From Flavobacterium sp. ALD4 (lineage in GTDB: Bacteria; Bacteroidota; Bacteroidia; Flavobacteriales; Flavobacteriaceae), in NCBI RefSeq assembly GCF_002836475.1, contig NZ_PJBJ01000026.1, positions 1 to 64,000 on the forward strand: a stretch of 64,000 bases of DNA. The letters run 5' to 3'. The notes beneath the pieces are model-generated. The model made no database searches. It had not been told where the DNA came from and saw nothing but the letters and a program-made list of their open reading frames with translations. The position numbers and the translations under genes were made by a program. This document shows positions 56,279-64,000 of the stretch, piece by piece. Positions within the stretch are counted from its first letter, which is position 1, and each line of letters starts with the position of its first letter.

Positions 56279-56863
56279 TTATTTTGGCATAACTACTGTA
56301 TCAATTGCATGGATAACACCATTTGAAGCAGCTACATCAGCAAGAATTACTGTTGCAGTTCCTCCATTTGCATCTGTTAGCATTACTTTTCCGTCGTTCA
56401 AGCTTAATACGATTGTACCTCCTTGAACGGTTGTAACACTGTATTTTCCGTTATTTTTGTTTATTGCATCAATTACTGTTGCAGCGTCAAATTTCCCGGC
56501 AACAACGTGATACGTTAAAACAGCTTGCAATTTTTCTAAACTTTCTGGTTTCAACAAGCTTTCAACAGTTCCTGCTGGAAGTTTTGCAAATGCAGCGTTA
56601 TTTGGTGCGAAAACCGTAAATGGACCATCTCCACTTAATGTTTCAACTAATCCTGCTGCTGTCACTGCTGTTACAAGCGTTGAGAAATCTGCGTTTGCAG
56701 CTGCTACACCTACAATATTTGGTGTTTCAACAACCATTGTACTGTCCATTGCTACTGCTGTTGAATCAGCCATCTCAGTTGATTCAGCTTCTTTTTTTTG
56801 ACCACAAGAAGCTGTGATTAATCCTACTAGTACAAATGCACTAATTGTTTTTGCTAATTTCAT
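56279..56863 (-). CDS. Fasciclin-domain lipoprotein
   Basis: 194 residues. A lipoprotein signal ([15 protein letters not shown]) with lipid-attachment Cys at about residue 20 precedes a Thr/Ser/Glu-rich linker. The fasciclin (FAS1) domain spans about 50-193: the H1 motif [17 protein letters not shown] and the H2 motif [24 protein letters not shown] are both complete. FAS1 domains mediate surface adhesion. It is a single gene with a promoter box on the minus strand at 56907-56900 and its own terminator. Confidence 0.92.
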   Translation of the reverse strand: MKLAKTISAFVLVGLITASCGQKKEAESTEMADSTAVAMDSTMVVETPNIVGVAAANADFSTLVTAVTAAGLVETLSGDGPFTVFAPNNAAFAKLPAGTVESLLKPESLEKLQAVLTYHVVAGKFDAATVIDAINKNNGKYSVTTVQGGTIVLSLNDGKVMLTDANGGTATVILADVAASNGVIHAIDTVVMPK

Positions 56864-57287
56864 AGTTACTATTTTAGATTTAAATTAAATTAAGATATTC
56901 AAAGATAAGAATTTATATTGTTTGTTCACTATTATTGACGATTAATTAAACAAAAAGTAAAATAGTGGTCTAATTTGTAGCAATGTTTAGTGTCGTAGTA
57001 TCGCATTTTACTAAAATTGGCTTTTCAGAATTCCCTATTTTAAGTTTATTAATTTGATTTTTAGCGAGATATGAAAATATAATAGATCGAATGTACGAAT
57101 AAAAATGATATTAGTGTTAAATTCATTTAGTTTTTTTTTAGGTTGTATAATTATCTTGTAGTACGTCAGCTGTGATAGTTAATATGCTAATTTATCTGAT
57201 TTTATTTTACCTTATTGAATTCTAAAGTACTGTTTTAACTGAATCGCTAGAATTGCGGTAATACTTTGTTCTTCTTTTATATTGGGT
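56864..57287. other. Intergenic region with the fasciclin promoter
   Basis: About 425 bases. TATCTTTG on the minus strand (56907-56900) is a candidate -7 box about 40 bases before the fasciclin ATG. The rest shows nothing. Confidence 0.45.
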
Positions 57288-58010
57288 TTATGGGTTCATT
57301 TTATTAAACGTTGCGTTTATAACTTCAGGTGTTGCTTTTGCCATTACTTCACTAAAACCGAACGTAAGTTCTGTTTTTCTATCTTTCATTTGTTGAAATA
57401 CAGCTTCTACAAAATCACTAACTTCTGGCTGTCCATCGTGTATGCCTTTCCCGCCAAGGTCAGTGTTTAATGCTGGGGGTATCATTTCAATTACTTCAAT
57501 GTTTTTCTCTTTTAGTAAATGTCTTAATGAAAGTGTAAACGAATGGAAAAACGCTTTTGTTGCACAATAAACGGGGACCTTTGAAAGCTGCACAAACGCC
57601 AATCCTGAAGTAACATTAATAATAGTGTTCAACGATTGTAGTTTTATAAAAAGTGATGTCAAATGAAGTGGAGCTAACACATTTGTTGTAATTTCAACAT
57701 TCGCTTTTTCATAAAAGTCATCGTTAGAAATAGTCATCCAATTTTGAATACCAGCATTGTTTATTAACACATTCAAGTCGCTGTGATTTTCTGAAATCCA
57801 ATTGTAGAGTTCTATTCTATCAGCTTCCACAGATAAATCGCAGACTTTTGTAATAACAGATGGAAATTTGTTAGCCGCTTCCTGCAAAGCCTCTTCGCGT
57901 CTGCCACAAATGATGACTTTATTTCCTTCCTTAAGAAACCTTTCCGTGAGTCCAAGTCCAATTCCGCTTGCTCCTCCTGTAATTAAAATGGTGTTGCCTG
58001 TCAGTTTCAT
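57288..58010 (-). CDS. SDR family oxidoreductase, DltE-like
   Basis: 240 residues. Cofactor loop TGGASGIGLGL, then CGRREEAL, NNAGIQNW, catalytic Ser in NVTSGLAF and YCATKAFFH. The closing PPALNTDLGGKGIHDGQPEVSDF fits the DltE/YdfG-like branch of short-chain dehydrogenases. The substrate is unknown. It stands alone. Confidence 0.88.
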   Translation of the reverse strand: MKLTGNTILITGGASGIGLGLTERFLKEGNKVIICGRREEALQEAANKFPSVITKVCDLSVEADRIELYNWISENHSDLNVLINNAGIQNWMTISNDDFYEKANVEITTNVLAPLHLTSLFIKLQSLNTIINVTSGLAFVQLSKVPVYCATKAFFHSFTLSLRHLLKEKNIEVIEMIPPALNTDLGGKGIHDGQPEVSDFVEAVFQQMKDRKTELTFGFSEVMAKATPEVINATFNKMNP

Positions 58011-58993
58011 ATTTATTGAATTTTAATTTAATTACATGTCGTTTTACACTAATAATTACTTTTGCAGCTTTGAGATGCTCTCTATTTAGTTACCGCTAAT
58101 TTTTCGGATGAACGAAAACGTAATGCGAAAAGATAATTCTACTAAAATCGCGCTATGTCAAAACCATTGTTATTGGACGCACTACTTTTTTTATTCTTTA
58201 AAATTAGACGGGAATAGGTTTCGTAATCGAAGATTATTTTAGAGTTGTTTTGGTTTATACGGTGATATAAGAATCTTTTTCCTTTTTAACTATTGAATCA
58301 TTCGCTTCAAATTCATTCCAAAATTTGTTTTCTAATCGAATTAAGTTCTAGGGTAATTTTAGCACGCTATTATATTATAGTTTATCAGGAGTTTAGCAAT
58401 AGCCATAAACTTAAACTCTAATAATTCCATCAAATATTAATTATGTTCTCAATTTATTTATCAAAAATTTCTTCGATTTATGTTTCGTAATATCCTGCAG
58501 TATTTTTGTATTTTAATTAACTTTTTGATAGGTCTAACAAAATAATATTTATCCACCTTAATGTCGATAGAGAAGTCTATTAAACAGCAGACCTTTCTTT
58601 TTAAGCTAATATATAAATAAAATATACAAATCATCTAATAGATGTTGATCTTGCATAAGAGATAGGAGCAACACCCTTTTACAGATCTTGTCTCGTCTTT
58701 TTGGAAGAGACAAGATCAATAAAAGATATAGCGTGCAGATAGCTATCGAGAAGCCCGAATGCCCTGAAACGGATTGGAAGCGAGGGTACAACTAAAAAAA
58801 TAAGATAAGAAAATCAGATTGGGTTATACCTATCGGATTTCTGTATTTAAGATGGCGACCTCTTTATTTTGGAACTTTAAAATCTAACTTACAAATAGAT
58901 CACTTTGCCATTAGTACCGGCAACTCCCTCGATAAGGGCTTAACTTATTGTAGAGTGGGGTGAATTGTTTATTCTAAGCCCCAACTATTCTGT
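58011..58993. other. Long non-coding gap with a repeat element
   Basis: About 980 bases. The first 590 show no gene, only a stray TACTTTTG box on the plus strand near 58050. A structured repeat lies at 58605-58795 and is listed separately. Confidence 0.5.
58605..58795. repeat. Structured dispersed-repeat candidate
   Basis: Its left end (58605-58651) is nearly identical to 63870-63912 near the right edge. Inside is a perfect 11-bp inverted repeat GATCTTGTCTC / GAGACAAGATC (58684-58694 and 58707-58717). The right part contains the palindrome GATAGCTATC (58738-58747) and the GC-rich AAGCCCGAATGCCCTGAAAC. Such GC-rich, palindromic intergenic sequence in an AT-rich flavobacterial genome looks like a REP-type dispersed repeat. 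A 61-codon frame across it is not considered a gene. Confidence 0.55.
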
Positions 58994-60622
58994 TTAAGTA
59001 AGTTTCCCTTCGGCAAAAAGTCTTCTAATCTCTTTTTTGTCAAATTTACCAACACTTGTTTTTGGCACTTCATTGATATAAACATAGTCTCTGGGAATCT
59101 GATATTTTACAAAGTCTCTCGATAAAAATTCAATTAATTCGTCATCTGAAAGGGTATCTTCGGTATTCACCAAGACTATTGAAGCCAATGGTTTTTCGAT
59201 CCATTTTTCGTCGGCTATGGCAATTACTGCAGCTTCTTTAATTTTAGGATGCGCCATTAATGCCGATTCCAAAGCAACACTTGAAATCCATTCGCCGCCA
59301 CTTTTTATAAGGTCTTTTGTACGGTCTTTAATTTCCATATAACCATCTGCATCGATAGTGCTGACATCACCTGTTTTAAACCAGCCGTCTTCCGTAAAAC
59401 TATCCTGATTATTGGTTTTAAAATAGGAACTGATAACCCATGCCCCTTTTATTTGTAATTCTCCCATGGTTTTACCATCTGCGGGTGCTAAAGTCCCTTC
59501 ATCTGTCATAATCCTAATTTCCACACCTGGAAAAGCAGTACCTTGTTTCGCACGAATGTTCATTTTTTCGTTATCTGATAAGTGTTCATGCTTGTGTTGT
59601 AATCTCGAAACGGTACCTAAAGGGGATGTTTCTGTCATTCCCCAGGCTTGAACCCCCTTGATTCCAAAATCTTTTTCGAAGCCTTCAATAAGACTTTTAG
59701 GTAGTGCAGAACCACCTACAATATACTCTTCTAGTGCCAGTTTTTCTTTTGGTGGGTTTTTCGTCATGGCATCATAAACGCCCAGCCAAATAGTGGGAAC
59801 TCCGTTTGCTTTAGTAACTTTCTCTTCTTGAAGAATTTTAATAAGAGCGTCTGGCTGTAAGTTTGAAGAGGGTAGCACCATGTTTGATCCAGACAACAGA
59901 CATAAATACGGAAATCCCCAAGCCATTACATGAAATTGTGGTACAATTAATAGAATGGTATCCAGATTACTGTAATTACCGGCATTTGGTGATATAATGT
60001 TAGAAGCATGCAAATAAGTAGATCTATGAGAATATAAAACTCCTTTTGGTAAACCTGTTGTTCCGCTTGTATAACACATTCCACAAGCATCATTTTCGTT
60101 TAGTGTTGGCCATTCAAAATCTTCCGATTGTTCTGCGAGTAAATCTTCATAGTGTATTGTATTTGTCAAAGTGGTTTTAAAATCTTTAGACGCATTTATT
60201 AACACATAATATTCCACGGTTTCGAGCAGCGGAGCAATTTTCTCTAGTAGTGGGACTAAAGTAGCGTCCACAAAAATGACTCTATCTTCAGAATTGTTAA
60301 TTATATATTCCGTTTGGTCGCTTGTCAATCTGATATTTATAGTATGACAAATGGCTCCCATACCCGAAATACCATAGTATAGTTCGACATGAGGCGCATG
60401 ATTCCATGCAAAAGTTCCCACCATGGCGCCATTAGTGATTCCTAATTTCCGCGTCAACGCATTGGCTAACTTTTTACATCTTTTATACATGTCACTAAAG
60501 AGATACTCATGTCGCGTTCCGTCTGGTAAATGGGTAATTATTTTTTTATGATGATAGACGCTGTTGCCGTATTCAAGAATAGTATTAGTTGTGAGTGGGT
60601 AATTCATTATTAATCCTTCCAT
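58994..60622 (-). CDS. Fatty acid CoA ligase (AMP-dependent, medium/long chain)
   Basis: 542 residues. ATP loop CYTSGTTGLPKGVLYSH, then QAWGMTETSPLG, GWFKTGDVSTIDADGYMEIKDR, and the catalytic lysine near the end in PKTSVGKFDKKEI. The length and the GEWISSVALESALMAHPKIKEAAVI block match the AlkK-type acyl-CoA synthetases. It activates fatty acids for beta-oxidation or lipid synthesis. It is a single gene. Start MEGLIMNY at 60622; an internal ATG five codons later is equally possible. Confidence 0.92.
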   Translation of the reverse strand: MEGLIMNYPLTTNTILEYGNSVYHHKKIITHLPDGTRHEYLFSDMYKRCKKLANALTRKLGITNGAMVGTFAWNHAPHVELYYGISGMGAICHTINIRLTSDQTEYIINNSEDRVIFVDATLVPLLEKIAPLLETVEYYVLINASKDFKTTLTNTIHYEDLLAEQSEDFEWPTLNENDACGMCYTSGTTGLPKGVLYSHRSTYLHASNIISPNAGNYSNLDTILLIVPQFHVMAWGFPYLCLLSGSNMVLPSSNLQPDALIKILQEEKVTKANGVPTIWLGVYDAMTKNPPKEKLALEEYIVGGSALPKSLIEGFEKDFGIKGVQAWGMTETSPLGTVSRLQHKHEHLSDNEKMNIRAKQGTAFPGVEIRIMTDEGTLAPADGKTMGELQIKGAWVISSYFKTNNQDSFTEDGWFKTGDVSTIDADGYMEIKDRTKDLIKSGGEWISSVALESALMAHPKIKEAAVIAIADEKWIEKPLASIVLVNTEDTLSDDELIEFLSRDFVKYQIPRDYVYINEVPKTSVGKFDKKEIRRLFAEGKLT

Positions 60623-61280
60623 TCTAAAAATTTTAAATTATTATTTAATTCGACGATTCTACTTGCTGCGGAATATTCGATCCGTTTCCTTTTATCAGAT
60701 ACTCAAATACCAAGCTTTCTTTTAATTGAATGTAAAAGTCACTCGACTTTAATAAGGGGCAAACTTCTTAGCTGCATTCTTTTAACTAAGATAAAAAATA
60801 TTGGGAAACAAAAATATGAATTTTGCACATTTTCAGTAATTTCTTGAAACTGTTATACTGTGACGTCATAATTTATAATATTATTCTCCAAATTTTATTT
60901 TCAACATCTAACACAAACACTTCATTTTTTTTCTGTTTTAAGAATTCTTGTAGGGAAAAGGTCTTTTGGAAAAGTAAAAGTATTTTTAATGAGGAAGAAG
61001 CTGTTGTTGTATTCAAGAATTTGAATTTGCGAAGCCTTGTTTGTACCTTGATTACTTAAGGTTACCTATTCTTTAGTATTTTCAACGCTAAGTGGAAATT
61101 CGTAACGAGTCAAATGCCTACAATTTTTAGTTTCCAATAGGATATGCAGTTCGTAATTATATGTAATTTTTAAGACGACAATAATTGATTTTTTAATTAG
61201 TCTTAATTCTTCAAATAACTTTCGTTATGCTAAGTATTTAAGCTATTACAAGGGCCAAAATTTTGATATTATATTAAATA
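60623..61280. other. Non-coding gap
   Basis: About 660 bases. TATTTTTG on the minus strand (60816-60809) is a possible promoter box for the ligase gene. A 78-codon plus-strand frame is Phe/Asn-rich and looks random. Nothing else was seen. Confidence 0.4.
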
Positions 61281-62165
61281 CTATTCTTTTGCCTGTCTTA
61301 TGTTATCAGCAACTACAATTATATAATTTGCAATTGTGGTTTTTTCCTTAACTGTCATTTTATTCCATTCAGATTGCATTACGGTAGTAATAGATTTTAT
61401 TTTTAGACCAGGTTGAATTTTATTTATTCACCAAATTATACCTTGTTGATAGTTGGAATGGTAGGATCCTTCAAAGTGAAATAAGAAATTACCCGAGTTA
61501 AAATTCTTGAGTGAAAAATAAGCCATCGTAGCATCTTTAGAAGCTTGGGCAGTTTGGATGTTTAGCATATTTGACGGAACATGTCCTCCCATATTATCCG
61601 CCATTTCTGCGTAAGCTTTTATGGTAGGGTCAAAATATTTCTCTAGATCTGGACCAATCAGCGCGAGTGCTTCTGGACTTAATTCTTTTAATGCGTTTAT
61701 TCCCATTTTATTAATCATTGAAGCATATCTTCTAGGAATATTGGTAGCAATAAAACGCAAGTTGTTTTCTTTTGCGAAATCAACTAAAGGCTTATAATCA
61801 GTTTGATAGTTGCTCCACAGCTGCGTTATCTCAGGTGTCATTTTATCATCGGTATACAAGCCCTTTAAATATTCATTTATGACTAGCTGGTTTCCAGATT
61901 CAAACATTTCGGCTCCGAAAAATAAGTTAGCCTCCTTAATTTTAAAAAAACTTTTACTCATTTTCAATTGCATCCAATGTGAAATAGGATTGTTGTGATA
62001 TTCGCCAAAAAACACCATATCACTTATCACAAGATCTTTAATCATTTGATCATAGTACGCAATTTGCCCGTCATTACTAAATAACTGGTATGCCGTTTTG
62101 TTTTGTGCGTTTGTTATGCTTACCATGCATAGTAGTAAAAAACTGGTTACTATGAAGTGTTTCAT
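61281..62165 (-). pseudogene. ChaN family lipoprotein-like gene with in-frame TGA
   Basis: From ATG 62165 with a signal peptide (MKHFIVTSFLLLCMVSITNA) the frame codes 245 residues with ChaN motifs (MVFFGEYHNNPISHWMQL, FFGAEMFESGNQ, ATNIPRRYASM). It ends in GIIW and a TGA at 61428-61430. The same frame continues with protein-like sequence, INKIQPGLKIKSITTVM and TVKEKTTIANYIIVV, to a TAG at 61281, giving the usual length of about 294. So one nonsense codon cuts off about 48 C-terminal residues. ChaN relatives bind heme and iron at the membrane. The truncated form may still fold. No lipobox Cys lies near the predicted cleavage site. Confidence 0.75.
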
Positions 62166-62187
62166 GTTTCTATGGTATTCAAACTTA

Positions 62188-62799
62188 TTATTTTTTAATT
62201 AGGTCACGATTCTCACTTTGCAACTCGACAATAACTTCGTTTTTACGGTTAAAAACTTCAAAAGGAGGATTATAACCTAGATAGTAAAATCGGTTAGTGT
62301 ACTTTATTCCCTCGGCATCCAAAGCGACCTTCAATTTCTCTTTGTACTTTTCTATTTTCGTATCATTAGCCCAACCGCCAAAGGTAATTGCTGCGACAGT
62401 TTTTGCCGGTTCATTACGAAATTCGATCTGCGATTCGCTGGGCTGAGGAAGGGTTTCTTTGTTGAATTTTTTGGGAACCAAAAACATAACCGTCATGGAA
62501 TCTTCTAGAGACATGGCGACAGGTGAGGTCATAGATATTTTTTCGTTTTTTTCATTTCCACCAAAAATGTATCCGGCTAAAATAGAGAACCCTTTACTGG
62601 ACGCCTCTTTAAATTCTTTTGTAGAGAGTTTGACAGAAGTAAACAAACTTGCCTCGTAGCTACGGATTTCAAATGTCACGTATTTTTTATTGACTACATA
62701 AGGATAGGTTTCAATAGACCTTTGAGCATTCATGGCATAAAGTTGTACCACAATAAAGGCTAATAGGAGTACGCCGAGTGAGATAAATAGTATTTTCAT
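62188..62799 (-). CDS. SOUL family heme-binding protein
   Basis: 203 residues with an N-terminal membrane anchor (residues 3-22). The SOUL/HBP fold follows: YVTFEIRSYEASLFTSVKL, ASSKGFSILAGYIFGGNEKN, KISMTSPVAM and AAITFGGWANDTKIEKYKEKL, ending FYYLGYNPPFEVFNRKNEVIVEL. SOUL proteins bind heme or porphyrins. Its stop is 22 bases from the start of the ChaN-like gene on the same strand, which pairs two putative heme/iron-binding envelope proteins. Confidence 0.9.
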   Translation of the reverse strand: MKILFISLGVLLLAFIVVQLYAMNAQRSIETYPYVVNKKYVTFEIRSYEASLFTSVKLSTKEFKEASSKGFSILAGYIFGGNEKNEKISMTSPVAMSLEDSMTVMFLVPKKFNKETLPQPSESQIEFRNEPAKTVAAITFGGWANDTKIEKYKEKLKVALDAEGIKYTNRFYYLGYNPPFEVFNRKNEVIVELQSENRDLIKK

Positions 62800-63183
62800 T
62801 GTTTGGATTTTAGGATATGGTTATTTTAATTTATGATGAGCGTCAACGGTTGGTGCAGGTTGCAGAAAGGGTTTACACTGGCATTAATGTTTAAACAGCT
62901 AAATTACGTATTCGAGAATAAACTGTTGATTGACGCACCCAACTTGCAATACAATAGGGCACTTTTTTAAGTGTTGACTTTTTATTTGTTATTCTGTTTT
63001 TTAGAGCTCCGTTTTTAGTTTTAATAGTAATGGTTTTAATTTTATAAGTATCAATGATATTGATAGATTAACTAAAAATATATTTATTAAATTTAAATAC
63101 TCGAAGTTAACATATTTTATACATTAAGTGGTTTTCTATTACTATAATTAAGTTAGCAAAAGAATGAAGCAATATTGTTGTTC
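62800..63183. other. Non-coding gap
   Basis: About 385 AT-rich bases upstream of the SOUL gene. No exact TAnnTTTG box on the minus strand and no gene found. Confidence 0.4.
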
Positions 63184-63761
63184 CTATACTTTTTGTTTTG
63201 TAATAAACCAACCCAAGATTAGACCTAACACAACTACTCCCATTTTTGTAATGGTTTTCTGTGTATTAGACCGAGAGTTGTTGAGGAAAATAGTATTGCA
63301 TATTGCTTAGTATATCTGGTCAATAAACCTTTTAAGATAATACCTCTAAAAATTATTTCTTCTAACATTGGGGCAAGTAGCGTGGCTCCAATAATAAATA
63401 ATGGTTTATCAAATGAGTTTGATATTTCAGGATTGTAGTGTAATATTTGATTCAAAAAACTATTGATAGGTTTATTTATTCCAATATTAAATACCAATAA
63501 CAGTAATAGTAGTAAGTAGAGAACTCGGAGATTGATAATTTTGAAATTCCATTCCATTTTTTGCTTTCTTTTATAATTCAACAAGTAAGAAATACTAATA
63601 AATAGGAAGCAAAAAATTACAAAGAGGACTGGTGGATATAATTTAGTAGCTGCTTGTGAATTCATAGCAATAAAAAAGGGAAAAGGTTTTGCAAGCGATA
63701 AAGCTGCAATTAGCAGACCTAGAACTTGGATGAGCTTATTTGGGAAGAATCTCTTTTTCAT
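63184..63761 (-). pseudogene. CPBP-family intramembrane protease with a C-terminal frameshift
   Basis: From ATG 63761 the frame gives five hydrophobic segments and the CPBP (Abi) motif LEEIIFRGIIL (Glu pair at about residue 135) and GLIH (second motif His). It then ends as RKPLQKWE at 63234. In the next frame the expected continuation MGVVVLGLILGWFITKQKV runs to a TAG at 63184. Restoring one A in the A run near 63247 would reconnect the family's last membrane segment. It is either a true one-base deletion or a homopolymer sequencing error. Confidence 0.75.
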
Positions 63762-63869
63762 AATTGCTGTGACTTAACCCTGAGCACAATTTGTATACAT
63801 TACAAAACCATATAAAGTCACCAGAAATAGGGTAGGTTTATATGATAAACGTCATATAGTATTACTGCA

Positions 63870-63926
63870 GCTAATATATAAATAAAATAGTACAAATCAT
63901 CTAGTGGATATTTGCTTTGCTTGATG
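63870..63926. repeat. Second copy of the 58605 repeat end
   Basis: The first about 43 bases match 58605-58651 with a one-base insertion and few changes (GCTAATATATAAATAAAATA and the CAAATCATCTA block). The copies then diverge. The 5.3-kb segment between the copies holds the acyl-CoA ligase, ChaN, SOUL and CPBP genes. The rest of 63762-64000 shows no gene. Confidence 0.6.
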
Positions 63927-64000
63927 GCCGGATATCGATGATTTCGATGTTGTTGTTTTGAAATACTATAATTTTTTAGAACCAATAGTTCTGCCAACTT

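Noticed and set aside
58606..58791. 61-codon minus-strand gene
   Set aside because: It lies entirely within a structured, partly repeated element, and its sequence follows the hairpin and palindrome rather than a protein pattern.
60823..61059. 78-codon plus-strand gene
   Set aside because: Phe/Asn/Ser-rich composition typical of translated AT-rich non-coding DNA, with no motif.
61428..61430. Selenocysteine or alternative decoding of TGA in the ChaN-like gene
   Set aside because: Many other TGA codons in the window end genes normally. The P-ATPase pseudogene also has frameshifts, so a simple nonsense mutation is more likely.

Overview
The window looks like a chromosomal segment of a Flavobacterium-like member of the Bacteroidetes. 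It is AT-rich. A type IX secretion (T9SS) C-terminal sorting domain sits at the left edge, promoter boxes of the Bacteroidetes form TAnnTTTG recur, Shine-Dalgarno sequences are mostly absent, and most proteins read like flavobacterial families. I saw no rRNA, tRNA or CRISPR array.

Left part (1-10.2 kb): the 3' end of a T9SS-secreted repeat adhesin, an OsmC peroxidase, a cysteine biosynthesis operon (cysE-cysM-GNAT), a decayed DUF1003 gene, a DUF2752 protein, a small membrane protein overlapping an Smr-domain gene, a two-repeat lipoprotein, a cysteine desulfurase and a cation/proton antiporter.

Middle (10.4-34.2 kb): about 24 kb in which every gene is on the minus strand. Reading with transcription: PEP synthase, an SDR, a truncated acetyl-CoA-synthetase-like gene, a 2-hydroxyacid dehydrogenase, a calcium-type P-ATPase broken by two nonsense codons and two frameshifts, DUF2784, a site-2 protease with CBS domains, a cardiolipin-synthase-like PLD protein, a retron reverse transcriptase with a structured leader, CbpA/CbpM co-chaperones, an AMP-phosphorylase-like enzyme with a PRPP-synthetase-like partner, an MlaE-F-D lipid transporter, a GH130 phosphorylase and a GT4-toroid fusion. 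The content resembles the low-oxygen/energy-stress loci known from Proteobacteria. The retron looks like a later insertion in it: RT with YADD and VTG motifs, five consecutive hairpins just upstream, and a 41-codon ORF further upstream. No known retron effector gene lies beside it.

Signalling block (34.7-42 kb, plus strand): a GAF/multi-PAS histidine kinase, a kinase with no sensor domain, two stand-alone receivers (one partly degenerate), a REC-PAS-HK-REC-HPt hybrid kinase and another receiver. It diverges from PEP synthase and could regulate the island, but nothing in the sequence proves this.

Right part (42-64 kb): a decayed flavodoxin reductase, a SulP transporter with a near-consensus promoter, an acyltransferase/MFS operon, a ribosome-hibernation-type protein, an L,D-transpeptidase-like protein, GNAT, IS30 and IS3 remnants, katG, two overlapping small membrane ORFs, a fasciclin lipoprotein, an SDR, an acyl-CoA ligase, a ChaN lipoprotein with an in-frame TGA, a SOUL protein and a frameshifted CPBP protease. 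Gene density falls here, with long non-coding gaps, IS scars and a dispersed repeat. At least six genes across the window are interrupted, so gene decay is a real feature of this segment unless the assembly is poor.
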